Position numbers and translations under genes: made by a program
Assembly: GCF_024609245.1 (NCBI RefSeq)
Contig: NZ_JANJYH010000001.1
Location: forward strand, 186,001-250,000
Length of the DNA stretch: 64,000 nt
Reading direction: 5' to 3'
From: Haloarchaeobius sp. FL176
GTDB taxonomy: Archaea; Halobacteriota; Halobacteria; Halobacteriales; Natrialbaceae
The notes under the pieces: generated by a model
Told to the model about the DNA's origin: nothing
Seen by the model: only the letters and a program-made list of their open reading frames with translations
Database searches by the model: none
Part shown: positions 7,697-15,540 of the stretch, piece by piece
Layout of the letters: the number at the start of each line of letters is the position of its first letter
Numbering within the stretch: the first letter of the stretch is position 1

Positions 7697-9124
7697 TCAG
7701 AGCACGATGCTCTTCTTCCGCATGAACGCGTGGATGGAGGCGTCGATGCCCTCGCGGCCGATGCCGGAGTCGCGGTTCCCGCCGAACGGGATGTCGCCGA
7801 GTCCGTGGCTCGGAGCGCCGTTGATGCGGACCGCGCCGGCGTCGATGACGTTCGCGAGCCGCATCGCGCGGTCGTAGTCACCGGTGAAGACACAGGCGTC
7901 GAGCGCGAGGTCGCCGCCGTTGGCGATGTCGACGGCCTCGTCCTCGTCGGCGACGGACGTGACCGCACAGACCGGGCCGAACTGCTCCTCCTGCAGGATG
8001 CGGGCGTCGTGCGGGACGTCGGCGAGCAGCGTCGGCTCGTAGACGAGGCCGTCGCGGCCGCCACCGCGGACGAGCGTCGCACCCTTGTCGAGGGCGTCCT
8101 CGACGAGCTCTTCGACCCAGTCCGCCTGGTCCTCGGAGATGAGCGGCCCGAGGTCGGTGTCCTCGTCGAAGAGGTCGCCCTGCGTCCAGTCGTCCATGGC
8201 GTCCTCGATGCGGGCGACGAGGTCGTCGTGGATCTCCTCGTGTGCGAGGACGCGAGAGACCGCGGAGCAGCGCTGGCCGGCGTACTTCAGGGAGCCCTTC
8301 GCGGCTGCCGCGGCGGCCTCGTCGAGGTCCGCGTCCGGGAAGACGAGCTCTGGTGCGTTGCCGCCGAGCTCCATGTGCAGGTTGACCATTCCGGACTCGT
8401 AGGCGACGTGCTTGCCGGCCCCCGAAGAGGCGGTCATCGCGATGGCGTTGACGCGATCGTCGCCGGCGAGGACATCGCCGATCTCGGAGCCGCGGCCGGT
8501 GACGAGATTGATTGCACCCTCCGGCACCACGTCCCGCATCACGTCGGCGAGGATGGCTCCGGCGACGGGCGTCTTCGTCGCGGGCTTGAGCACGATGCTG
8601 TTGCCCGCCGCGAGGGCCGGCGCGACCTGGAGCGCGGTCGTCGCGAGGGGGTAGTTGTACGGCGTGATGCAGAGTACGGTGCCGACCGGCTCGTGCTTCA
8701 CGACGGCCTCCCAGCCCTCGTGTCCGCTGGTGGTGCCCTCGCGGAACTCGCCTTTGATGTGGCGGATCTCCTCTGTTGCGCGGCGGAAGCGCTCTGCGGC
8801 ACTGCCGACCTCGCCACGGGCGCTGGAGATGGGCTTGCCGGCCTCGCGGACGATGACCTCCGCGATCTCCTCTGTCCGGGCTTCGAGTCGGGTCGCGATC
8901 TCCTCGCACCACTCACCACGCTCGACGATGGTCGTCTCCCGCATCGTCGCCTCCGCGCGCTGGGCGGCGGCGAGGGCGTCCTCGGCCTGCCCGGGGGTGG
9001 CTGCGACGACCTCCGCGAAGTGGCCGCCGTCGGCGAGGTCTGTGACCGGAATGACGTCTGCGCCGTCGACCCACTCGCCGTCGACGAGCAAGCGTTCCTT
9101 TCGCTGTGCGGTTCTGGTAGCCAT
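7697..9124 (-). CDS. NAD(P)-dependent aldehyde dehydrogenase
   Basis: 475 residues. Aldehyde dehydrogenase landmarks occur in order: CITPYNYPL (catalytic-region Asn), KPATKTP (cofactor-binding Lys), MELGGNAP (general base Glu), GQRCSA (nucleophilic Cys), and DIPFGGNRDSGIGREGI near the end. The C-terminal pattern is closest in my memory to the GAPN/lactaldehyde dehydrogenase branch, so it may oxidise glyceraldehyde-3-phosphate or another small aldehyde; this is not certain. Cytosolic. The start is ATG 9124 (ATRTAQRKERLLVDGEW), not the longer frame to 9163, because GTAAATTTTTG on the minus strand (9148-9158) is the TATA box about 27 nt upstream and a leaderless start is normal here. Confidence 0.85.
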   Translation of the reverse strand: MATRTAQRKERLLVDGEWVDGADVIPVTDLADGGHFAEVVAATPGQAEDALAAAQRAEATMRETTIVERGEWCEEIATRLEARTEEIAEVIVREAGKPISSARGEVGSAAERFRRATEEIRHIKGEFREGTTSGHEGWEAVVKHEPVGTVLCITPYNYPLATTALQVAPALAAGNSIVLKPATKTPVAGAILADVMRDVVPEGAINLVTGRGSEIGDVLAGDDRVNAIAMTASSGAGKHVAYESGMVNLHMELGGNAPELVFPDADLDEAAAAAAKGSLKYAGQRCSAVSRVLAHEEIHDDLVARIEDAMDDWTQGDLFDEDTDLGPLISEDQADWVEELVEDALDKGATLVRGGGRDGLVYEPTLLADVPHDARILQEEQFGPVCAVTSVADEDEAVDIANGGDLALDACVFTGDYDRAMRLANVIDAGAVRINGAPSHGLGDIPFGGNRDSGIGREGIDASIHAFMRKKSIVL

Positions 9125-9147
9125 ACACAAGGCATGGACTCCGCAGC

Positions 9148-9158
9148 ACAAAAATTTA
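9148..9158 (-). promoter_or_regulatory. TATA box of the aldehyde dehydrogenase gene
   Basis: The plus-strand AT-rich run CAAAAATTTAC read on the minus strand gives GTAAATTTTTG, centred 28 nt before the ATG at 9124. It decides the start: an ATG at 9163 would lie upstream of this box. Confidence 0.55.
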
Positions 9159-9248
9159 CTCATGGGTGAATAAAGGGGTTAAAGGCGGCAGTAAAGAATC
9201 GAGTCTTGGTCGAGAGAGCACCACTGGTCTCAAAGTGGGAAACTGAGT

Positions 9249-9262
9249 TTAGGATAGCCAAA
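9249..9262. promoter_or_regulatory. DtxR/Idr-like operator upstream of dpsA
   Basis: TTAGGATAGCCAAA is a 5-4-5 palindrome of the form TTAGG-N4-CCTAA with one mismatch in the right arm. Such boxes bind iron-dependent repressors of the DtxR/Idr family. It lies about 23 bp upstream of the dpsA TATA element, which suits iron-responsive control of an iron-storage protein. Two better copies of the same motif lie 790 bp downstream. Confidence 0.5.
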
Positions 9263-9284
9263 GAATTGTTTTCCACGTGTGAAG

Positions 9285-9290
9285 TTTTAA
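9285..9290 (+). promoter_or_regulatory. TATA box of dpsA
   Basis: TTTTAA, 29-34 nt before ATG 9319 and 20-25 nt before the alternative ATG 9310. A transcription start about 26 nt downstream of its centre falls near 9313, which favours the 9319 start with a very short leader. Confidence 0.45.
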
Positions 9291-9318
9291 GTGGGTAGCG
9301 ACCGAAGCTATGGACGCA

Positions 9319-9849
9319 ATGAGCACACAGAAGACGGTCCTCCAGGAAGCTGGCACGGTCGAAGAGAGTTCGCTACGGCTGGACGTCGAGAAGGCCGAAC
9401 AGATCATCGACGCACTGAACACGGACCTGGCCGCCACGTACACGTTCTACCATCAGATCCGCAAGCACCACTGGAACGTCGAGGGCGCGGAGTTCCGCGA
9501 CCTCCACATCTTCCTCGGTGAGTTCGCCGAGGACCTCGAAGCGGCCGCCGACGAGCAGGCCGAGCGGCTCCAGGCCCTCGGCGGCGTCCCGGTCGCCGGG
9601 ATGGAGGCCCTCGCGGAGCGCTCGCCCGTCGAGCCCGAGGACGAGGACGTCTACGACATCCGCACGTCGCTGGAGAACGACCTGGAGATGGGCGGCGAGA
9701 TCATCGAGACGATGCGCGAGCACATCGAGGTCGCCCAGAACCTCGGCGACCACGCGACCGCACACATCCTCCGCGAGGAGCTCACCGAACTGGAGGAGAA
9801 CGTCCACCACATCGAGCACTACCTCGAGGACGACTCGCTGAAGCAGTAG
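9319..9849 (+). CDS. dpsA: DpsA, ferritin-like DNA-protecting iron-storage protein
   Basis: 176 residues from ATG 9319 (MSTQKTV), which matches the start of characterised halobacterial DpsA; the ATG at 9310 would add MDA. The ferroxidase-site residues of the Dps family are visible: KHHWNVEG with the two His, then FRDLHIFLGEF and AEDLEAAADEQAERL supplying acidic ligands. The C-terminal half repeats the long-helix pattern (DLEMGGEIIETMREHIEVAQ, ATAHILREELTELEENVHHI). Dps forms a dodecamer that oxidises and stores Fe(II), limiting hydroxyl-radical damage. A DtxR/Idr-like box upstream suggests iron control. Stand-alone gene with its own promoter. Confidence 0.95.
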   Translation: MSTQKTVLQEAGTVEESSLRLDVEKAEQIIDALNTDLAATYTFYHQIRKHHWNVEGAEFRDLHIFLGEFAEDLEAAADEQAERLQALGGVPVAGMEALAERSPVEPEDEDVYDIRTSLENDLEMGGEIIETMREHIEVAQNLGDHATAHILREELTELEENVHHIEHYLEDDSLKQ

Positions 9850-9887
9850 GCCGGTACGACCCGGCGGTAGAACAGCGCGTTTTCCCG

Positions 9888-10031
9888 TTATCGCTCGACG
9901 GCGACCGTCAGGTCGGTCGCGATCCACGCGTCGTTGTTGTCGTCCTCGGAGAAGACGACCTTCCCAGGTGCGGTCTCGTTGGCCCTGACGACGGTTTCTT
10001 CGGTGGATTCCTGACGCGGCGTTTGACTCAT
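9888..10031 (-). CDS. 47-residue acidic protein, possible DUF7331-like
   Basis: A short open frame, ATG 10031 to TAA 9888, beginning MSQTPRQESTEETVVRAN and continuing GKVVFSEDDNNDAWIATDL before AVER. The central pattern (V-V-F-S-E-D-D-N-x-D-A-W-I-x-T-D) resembles small haloarchaeal proteins with a conserved DAWI/EAWV-S-D core, which I associate with DUF7331; their function is unknown. The codons and the strongly acidic composition are those of a real halophilic protein. The start is supported by an AT-rich TATA-like segment (10056-10064) 25-33 nt upstream and by an Idr-like palindrome placed between that TATA and the start. It is divergent from the S9 peptidase gene. Confidence 0.7.
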   Translation of the reverse strand: MSQTPRQESTEETVVRANETAPGKVVFSEDDNNDAWIATDLTVAVER

Positions 10032-10040
10032 CACCTGAGA

Positions 10041-10054
10041 TTAGGTGGGCCTAA
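10041..10054. promoter_or_regulatory. Perfect DtxR/Idr-like palindrome (box 1)
   Basis: TTAGGTGGGCCTAA, perfect 5-bp arms around a 4-bp centre, as in iron-dependent repressor operators of the DtxR/IdeR/SirR type. It lies between the shared AT-rich TATA segment (10056-10064) and the start of the 47-aa gene on the minus strand, where bound repressor would block transcription. Confidence 0.65.
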
Positions 10055-10055
10055 A

Positions 10056-10064
10056 GCAATAATG
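10056..10064. promoter_or_regulatory. Shared AT-rich TATA-like segment of a divergent promoter
   Basis: GCAATAATG, the only AT-rich patch between the two palindromes. It sits 25-33 nt before the minus-strand start at 10031 and about 75 nt before the peptidase start at 10137, so it could serve both directions, leaving the peptidase with a leader of roughly 45-50 nt. Confidence 0.4.
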
Positions 10065-10066
10065 GT

Positions 10067-10080
10067 TTTGGTTCGCCTAA
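10067..10080. promoter_or_regulatory. DtxR/Idr-like palindrome (box 2)
   Basis: TTTGGTTCGCCTAA, one mismatch from TTAGG-N4-CCTAA. It starts 26 bp after box 1, placing the two sites on nearly the same face or about two and a half turns apart. It lies just downstream of the TATA-like patch on the peptidase side, mirroring box 1 on the other side. Confidence 0.5.
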
Positions 10081-10136
10081 ACGAGTGGCTGAGCTGCCGA
10101 AGGTGGATTGATGTGACCGCCGTGAGAGTGGCCGCC

Positions 10137-12308
10137 ATGGACGAACTGCCACTCGATTCCTACTACGACCACAGGACGCCCGGCTCCCAGCTCGCCGTCT
10201 CGCCGACTGGCGAACGCGTCGCCTACACCGTCACGGAGTTCGACGCCGACGAGGACGACACGCACGGCTCGCTGTTCGTCGTCCCGACGGACGGCAGCCG
10301 GAAGCCACACCGCCTGAACCACGCCTCCGACGCCGGGCCGGCGACGTGGAGTCCGGACGGCGAGCGCCTCGCGTTCGTGGCCGGGCGCGACGAGGACCTC
10401 GAACTGGGCGTCGCCGGGGACGAGGCAGACGCGGAGTCGGAGGAAGACGGTGCAGACGCACCGAACGGCGACGAGGAGTCGGACGCAGACGCTGCTACTG
10501 CGAACGACGAGGAACCCGAGCCACAGGTCTGGCTGTTCGACCTCGACCGCGGCGGCGACGCCAGACAGGTCACGACGTTCGACGAAGGCGTCACCGACTT
10601 CGACTGGGGTCCGGACGGCGAGCGCCTCGTGGTCTCGGCCCGCGACCCGACGGAACGAGAGGAGGCCGATGCCGCTGTGCGCGAGGACGGCCCGGTCGAG
10701 ACGGAGACGGAGCGGCTCCAGCACGTCCACGAGGGACAGGGGTTCCTCGACGACGCCAGCACGTATCTGTTCGTCGTCGACGTCGAGACGGGGGACCAGC
10801 GGCGGCTCGACGACACCGCCGACGCCACGGCGGCGGGGAAACGCGGTCTCGGCCCGGCGTGGAGCCCCGACGGCGGCCGCATCGCGTTCTTCGCCAACCA
10901 GCGCGACGATGCCGACGACAGCTACACACGGGACCTCCACAGCGTCGCGCCAGACGGCACCGACCACACGGTCCACACCGACGGCAGTCTGAGTGGCGGG
11001 CGGGCCGCGTGGGACGACTCCGGCGACCGGCTCGCCTTCGCCGCGAGCCCGGCCGACGACGTGTACGAGCCGACCGAGCCGTACGTCCTCGACCGTGAAT
11101 CCGGGACCGTCCGGTCGGTTGCGGCCGGCCTCGACCGCACGCTCTGGTACTTCGGCGGGCCCTGCTGGGTCGACGGCGACGTGCTCGCGCCGGTCGGCGA
11201 CCAGGGACGCACCCGGTTCGTGCGGTTCGACGCCGACGGCAGCGGCGCGACCCGGCTGTACGAGGGGCAGCGGGACGCCGAGTCGCTCCTCACCTTCGAC
11301 GCCGACGGCGGTACCGTCGCGGGGGTGTTCTCCGCGCCCGACGACGGCGTGGACGTGTACGGCCTCGACGCGACGGCACTGACCGCCGGGGGTGACGTGG
11401 AACGGACCCGGCTCACCGCGCTCACCGACGACCTGCTCGACCGGTACGAACAGCCCGGCTGCCGGAAGCTCACCGTGGACTCCGGCGACGCGTCCGTCGA
11501 CGCCTGGACGTTCTATCCACCGGGCTTCGACCCGGACGACCCGGAGCCCCGCCCCACCGTCCTCGCCATCCACGGCGGCCCAGCGGTGTACGACCAGCCG
11601 CGGTTCCAGTTCCTCGACGCCGTCCTCACCACCCGTGGCTACGTCGTCTGCCGCGTGAACTACCGCGGCTCGACCTCCTACGGCAGCGAGTTCTCCGGTG
11701 CCCTGCGGGGCCGCTGGAACTCCGTCGAGGTCGACGACCTGCTCGCCGTCACCGACGCACTCGTCGAGCGCGGCTGGGCCGAGCCCGACCGGCTGTTCGC
11801 CACCGGGTTCTCCCAGGGCGGCATCAACACCGCCTACCTCGTCACCAACACTGACCGGTTCACCGCCGCAGCCGCCGAACACGGCATCTACGACGCGCGC
11901 TCGGCCTTCGGTACCGACGACTCGCACGTCTGGTGGGGCCAGGAGTTCGGCCTGCCCTGGGAGGACGGCGACACCTACGACGCCATCTCCAGCCTCCCTG
12001 ATGCGGGGCGGGTCGACACGCCGACCCTGCTCACCGCCGGCGCGAACGACCGCCGCTGCCCGCCCGAACAGGCCGAGCAGTTCTACGTCTCCCTCCGGAA
12101 GCAGGGGCTCGATGCCCGACTCGTCGTCTACGACGATGGACACGACGTCTCCACGCCCGACCGCGCCATTCACCGGTTCGAGGAGCTGCTCGGCTGGTTC
12201 GACCGTTTCGACCCGGCGACCGACGATGTGTCGCGCGAAGCGTACGATCCGCACGGGCGGGACGTGGCGGACGAAGCCGACGGTGAGGGCGAAGACGGCG
12301 AGGAGTGA
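10137..12308 (+). CDS. S9 family prolyl oligopeptidase / acylaminoacyl-peptidase-like enzyme
   Basis: 723 residues. The N-terminal part is a WD40-like beta-propeller (repeats such as ATWSPDGERLAFVAG, FDWGPDGERLVVSAR, PAWSPDGGRIAFFAN), interrupted near residues 90-125 by an acidic insert. The C-terminal alpha/beta-hydrolase domain carries the triad: Ser559 in TGFSQGGI, Asp638 in AGANDRRC, His669 in DDGHDVS; the oxyanion segment is AIHGGPAVYD. No signal peptide, so cytosolic; the family trims short or N-acylated peptides. The start is ATG 10137 (MDELPLDSYYD). The upstream frame, including an ATG at 10023, crosses both Idr-like palindromes and is not coding. The promoter layout suggests iron-dependent expression, a link I cannot explain biochemically. 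Confidence 0.88.
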   Translation: MDELPLDSYYDHRTPGSQLAVSPTGERVAYTVTEFDADEDDTHGSLFVVPTDGSRKPHRLNHASDAGPATWSPDGERLAFVAGRDEDLELGVAGDEADAESEEDGADAPNGDEESDADAATANDEEPEPQVWLFDLDRGGDARQVTTFDEGVTDFDWGPDGERLVVSARDPTEREEADAAVREDGPVETETERLQHVHEGQGFLDDASTYLFVVDVETGDQRRLDDTADATAAGKRGLGPAWSPDGGRIAFFANQRDDADDSYTRDLHSVAPDGTDHTVHTDGSLSGGRAAWDDSGDRLAFAASPADDVYEPTEPYVLDRESGTVRSVAAGLDRTLWYFGGPCWVDGDVLAPVGDQGRTRFVRFDADGSGATRLYEGQRDAESLLTFDADGGTVAGVFSAPDDGVDVYGLDATALTAGGDVERTRLTALTDDLLDRYEQPGCRKLTVDSGDASVDAWTFYPPGFDPDDPEPRPTVLAIHGGPAVYDQPRFQFLDAVLTTRGYVVCRVNYRGSTSYGSEFSGALRGRWNSVEVDDLLAVTDALVERGWAEPDRLFATGFSQGGINTAYLVTNTDRFTAAAAEHGIYDARSAFGTDDSHVWWGQEFGLPWEDGDTYDAISSLPDAGRVDTPTLLTAGANDRRCPPEQAEQFYVSLRKQGLDARLVVYDDGHDVSTPDRAIHRFEELLGWFDRFDPATDDVSREAYDPHGRDVADEADGEGEDGEE

Positions 12309-12389
12309 GTTCGGGCCGCCTCCCGGCCCAGCAGCGGCCGGCCGGAGTCCCCAGTTTCAGGGCCATGGCTCACGAACACCATCCCACCC

Positions 12390-12893
12390 ATGCAGTTCAC
12401 CGTGGTCCAGGGCGACATCGCCGCACAGTCCGCCGACGCGCTGGTCAACGCCGCCGGCACGAGCCTCCGGATGGGCTCGGGCGTCGCCGGTGCGCTCCGC
12501 CGCGGCGCGGGCGACGAGATAGACGAGGCCGCGATGGCGAAAGGGCCGGTCGACCTCGGCGAGTGCGCCGTCACCGACGCCTTCGACCTCGACGCCGAGT
12601 ACGTCGTCCACGCCGCCGCGATGCCCCACGACGGCGACGGCCGGGCGACCGAGGCGAGCATCCGCGACGCGACGCGGAACGCGCTGGCGGCGGCAGAGGA
12701 ACGCGGCTGCGAGTCGCTCGTGATTCCGGCGCTCGGCTGCGGGGTCGCCGGGTTCGACCTCGAAGACGGTGCGCGCATCATCTGCGAGGAGCTGACGGCG
12801 TGGGAGGCGACGACGCTGGAGGACGTACGGTTCATCGCCTACAGCGGCGCGGAGTGCGAGACGATACGGCAGGTGGCAGCAGCGTTCGACTGA
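12390..12893 (+). CDS. Macro domain protein (ADP-ribose binding/hydrolase)
   Basis: 167 residues, essentially one macro domain. It has the N-terminal VVQGDIAAQSADALVNAAG (ADP-ribose-contacting Asp and the NAA signature), LRMGSGVAGALRRGAG (the GxG loop), HAAAMPHD, and IPALGCGVAGFDLEDGARI (second phosphate-binding loop). Such proteins bind ADP-ribose and often remove it from proteins, or hydrolyse ADP-ribose-1-phosphate or O-acetyl-ADP-ribose. Cytosolic. It follows the peptidase by 81 bp on the same strand and meets the aldo/keto reductase tail-to-tail with 1 bp between stop codons. Confidence 0.88.
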   Translation: MQFTVVQGDIAAQSADALVNAAGTSLRMGSGVAGALRRGAGDEIDEAAMAKGPVDLGECAVTDAFDLDAEYVVHAAAMPHDGDGRATEASIRDATRNALAAAEERGCESLVIPALGCGVAGFDLEDGARIICEELTAWEATTLEDVRFIAYSGAECETIRQVAAAFD

Positions 12894-12894
12894 G

Positions 12895-13869
12895 CTACTC
12901 GTGCCCGGAGACCCGGACCGGCTCGTACGGCTCCTCCAGCCACGCCACGTCGCTGTGGCTGAGGTCGATGTCGAGCGCCTCGACGGCCTGCTCCAGGTGC
13001 TCGATGCTGGTCGTGCCGACGATGGGCGCGTCGACCACGTCCTTCGAGAACAGCCACGCGAGGCCGATCTGTGCCATCGTCACGCCGTGTTCGGCGGCGA
13101 GTTCCTGGACGCGCTCGTTGATCTCCCGTCCGCCGCCCTCGAAGTAGGGGTGCTCGCGGGCGAACTGGTCGCTCTCGCCGCGTGCCGTCGCGTCGAACTC
13201 CTCGTGGGGGCGGGCGAGGTAGCCCCGGGCCAGTGGTGACCACGGGATGACGCCGATGTTCTCCTTCGCACAGAGCGGGAGCATCTCGCGCTCCTCCTCG
13301 CGGTAGAGCAGATTGTAGTGGTTCTGCATGGTGAGGAACCGCTCCGTGCCGAGGCTGTCGGCGGTGTAGAGCGATTCGGCGAACTGGTGGGCCCACATCG
13401 AGGAGCCGCCGATGTAGCGGACCTGGCCACGACGGACGGCGTCGTCGAGCGCGCGGAGCGTCGTCTCGATTGGCGTGTCGTCGTCCCAGCGGTGTATCTG
13501 GTAGAGGTCGACGGTGTCCATCCCGAGCCGGTCGAGACTGTTCTGGAGCGCCTGCTCGATGGCTTTCCGGGAGAGTCCGCCCGAGTTCGGGTCGTCCTCG
13601 TCCATCTGGAAGTAGCCCTTCGTGGCGACGACTGCCTCGTCCCGCTGCCCATCGAGGGCCTCGCCGAGGATACGCTCGGACTCGCCGTCCGAGTACATGT
13701 TCGCGGTGTCGAAGAAGTTGATCCCGAGGTCGAGGGCGCGGTCGACGAGCTCCTTCCCCTCGTCCTCGTCGAGGACCCAGCCGCGCCAGTCCGGGTCGCC
13801 GAAGCTCATGCAGCCGAGGCAGATGCGACTGACCTCCAGTCCGGTGTCGCCGAGAGTCGTGTACTCCAT
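12895..13869 (-). CDS. Aldo/keto reductase
   Basis: 324 residues from ATG 13869 (MEYTTLGDTGLEVSRICLG). The aldo/keto reductase tetrad is visible: Asp and Tyr in FFDTANMYSDGESE, Lys in VVATKGYF, His in LYQIHRWD. NADPH-contact regions are GGSSMWAH, PWSPLARGYLARP and IVGTTSIEHLEQA. It is an NADPH-dependent carbonyl reductase of the YajO/AKR11-like type, substrate unknown. The frame runs open to 14019, but that extension is basic and overlaps the divergent neighbour's promoter, so the shorter start is taken. Divergent from the PKD-domain protein. Confidence 0.88.
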   Translation of the reverse strand: MEYTTLGDTGLEVSRICLGCMSFGDPDWRGWVLDEDEGKELVDRALDLGINFFDTANMYSDGESERILGEALDGQRDEAVVATKGYFQMDEDDPNSGGLSRKAIEQALQNSLDRLGMDTVDLYQIHRWDDDTPIETTLRALDDAVRRGQVRYIGGSSMWAHQFAESLYTADSLGTERFLTMQNHYNLLYREEEREMLPLCAKENIGVIPWSPLARGYLARPHEEFDATARGESDQFAREHPYFEGGGREINERVQELAAEHGVTMAQIGLAWLFSKDVVDAPIVGTTSIEHLEQAVEALDIDLSHSDVAWLEEPYEPVRVSGHE

Positions 13870-13942
13870 AGTGGGCACCACGAACCGGGGGGAGAAAAAC
13901 GTGAGCGGAACGCTTATTTTCGGGCTGGGAGCACGTCGAGAC

Positions 13943-14413
13943 ATGTCGACGTATCTGAATGCCCTCCTCGCACTGTGCTGTCTACTGGGCTGTGCTGTGG
14001 GTGTCGCGGTGGCGGACACGCCCGCTCAGGCGGCCGACGACGGCCCCAACGTCACCGTCTCGGCCCCGGACCAGGCCGTCTACAACGCCACCTCGACGTT
14101 CGAAGTGGCGGTGACGAACGCGACCGGCGACGTGTCGGTCGAGTGGACGTTCCCCGACGGCTCGAATGCGACCACCAGACAGGCGAGCTACCGGTTCCAG
14201 CAGGAGGGCAACGTCACCGTCACCGTCGCCGTCACCGACGACACCGGGACGACGACGCGCACGCTCGACTACGAGGTGTACCGGTACAGCTCCGGGCAGG
14301 GGGACTCGCAGGCCCTGCCCGTGCTCGGGATGCTCGGCGTCGTCGTCGGCCTCATGACCTTCGTCGTCGCGCTCTACTTCAAGGTGCTCCCCTGGTTCTA
14401 CCGGAACATCTAG
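13943..14413 (+). CDS. Small membrane-anchored PKD-domain surface protein
   Basis: 156 residues. Signal peptide or N-terminal helix at residues 5-25 (LLALCCLLGCAVGVAVA), one PKD/Ig-like beta domain (VTVSAPDQAVYNATSTFEVA, VSVEWTFPDGSNATT, VTVTVAVTDDTGTT) with N-glycosylation sequons, then a C-terminal transmembrane helix (about 128-150) and a short tail WFYRNI. So it is an extracellular domain held in the membrane at its C terminus. CTTATTTTC (13914-13922) 21-29 nt upstream is the TATA box. Its stop codon overlaps that of the convergent ABC permease (CTAG at 14410-14413). Function unknown. Confidence 0.72.
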   Translation: MSTYLNALLALCCLLGCAVGVAVADTPAQAADDGPNVTVSAPDQAVYNATSTFEVAVTNATGDVSVEWTFPDGSNATTRQASYRFQQEGNVTVTVAVTDDTGTTTRTLDYEVYRYSSGQGDSQALPVLGMLGVVVGLMTFVVALYFKVLPWFYRNI

Positions 14414-15540
14414 AGCCCTTCCGGGTCGATGAAGCCGATGGCGAGTCTGGTGCCGAGGTACGCGACGACGCCCAGACAGGCGTAGACGACGACGAACGCC
14501 CAGGTCCACTCGCCGGGGCTGCCGATTGCCAGCCGGGCGACGGTGTTTGCCGGGTGCTCGGGCAGCAGGCCGGCGACCGTGATGGTGCCGAGCACGCCCG
14601 TCGAGTAGAGGAACTGCGCCTGCCGCCGGTCTGTGGCCGCGAGCGCGATACCGATGCCGACGGAGACGACGAGCACCGCGAGCGCGGCGACCAGCCCGAC
14701 GAGGACGAGCGGGTTCGATATCGCCGTCCCGTTGAACCAGAGCAGGCCGATCCAGAGCGCCGCCTGCACGGGCGCGAGCGTCGCCGTCGCGAGCAGCTTC
14801 GCGTCGACGATGCCGCCCAGCGTGACGGGCGCAACTCGGAGCAGTTCGAGAGTCCCTCGCTGGCTCTCCTCCGTGAGCGAGTCCACCGCGATGGAGCCGG
14901 AGATGAACACCGGCAGGAACATCAACAGCGGCACCAGCACGGTGTAGGTGAAGCCGAAGTACGGGCTCGACCCCTCCTTGGGGGGCACGTCGAGCACCGC
15001 CCGGTCGAGGCTGGTGCGGTACTCCTGCCGCAGGTTCTCCTCCATCGCCTGCAGCGTCTCCCGCACCTGGACGATGATGACCGTCGTGCGCAGGTTCTCG
15101 TCCGGCACCGTGGCCTGGACCGCCACCGTCCCGTTACCGGCGTGTCTCGCCACCATCACGGCGTCGACGCGCCGATTCCGGAACCCCTCTCGGGCGTCGG
15201 CCGGCGTCTGATACCGGACGACTTCGATGCTGGGGTCGTCGTCGACGACCTCGATGACCTCGGCGGAGGCGTTGCCGCCGACGGCCATCTGGAGCGTGTA
15301 ACCCTCGACGCTCCCCGGGTCGTACAGCGAGACCAGCCCGACGACGAGGAACGAGGAGAACGACGCCACGAACAGCTGGATGAGCAGCGCGAGGACGATG
15401 GTCTTCTCCGACCGGAGCGACGCGACCTCGCGCTTGGCGATGGCGAGGCGAGCGCGCACCGCGGCGCGTCGGCTCCGCTCACCCGTCGGCTCGTCGTCGC
15501 TTCCGCTCCCGTGGTGAACCGGCGGGCCGTCATCCGACAA
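14410..15540 (-). CDS. ABC-2 type transporter permease (NatB-like)
   Basis: About 376 residues with a TTG start at 15540 overlapping the upstream stop; no better start exists, since the ATG at 15609 lies 80 bp inside the previous gene. One N-terminal TM helix (IVLALLIQLFVASFSSFLV), a large extracytoplasmic domain (about 80-215), then five more TM helices including VLVPLLMFLPVFISGSIAVD followed by the cytoplasmic coupling motif SLTEESQRGTLELLRVAPVT. This is the ABC-2/NatB architecture of exporters. It is the third gene of an operon with an ATPase and a second permease. Substrate unknown; NatAB-type exporters move ions, lipids or peptides. Confidence 0.75.
   Translation of the reverse strand: MSDDGPPVHHGSGSDDEPTGERSRRAAVRARLAIAKREVASLRSEKTIVLALLIQLFVASFSSFLVVGLVSLYDPGSVEGYTLQMAVGGNASAEVIEVVDDDPSIEVVRYQTPADAREGFRNRRVDAVMVARHAGNGTVAVQATVPDENLRTTVIIVQVRETLQAMEENLRQEYRTSLDRAVLDVPPKEGSSPYFGFTYTVLVPLLMFLPVFISGSIAVDSLTEESQRGTLELLRVAPVTLGGIVDAKLLATATLAPVQAALWIGLLWFNGTAISNPLVLVGLVAALAVLVVSVGIGIALAATDRRQAQFLYSTGVLGTITVAGLLPEHPANTVARLAIGSPGEWTWAFVVVYACLGVVAYLGTRLAIGFIDPEGL

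Noticed and set aside
7730-9169. Open frame antisense to the aldehyde dehydrogenase
   Set aside because: Shadow of a gene with all catalytic motifs on the minus strand.
10077-12254. Long open frame antisense to the S9 peptidase (725 codons)
   Set aside because: High GC leaves few stops in the antisense frame; composition is Val/Arg/Gly-rich and not halophilic, while the plus strand has complete peptidase motifs.
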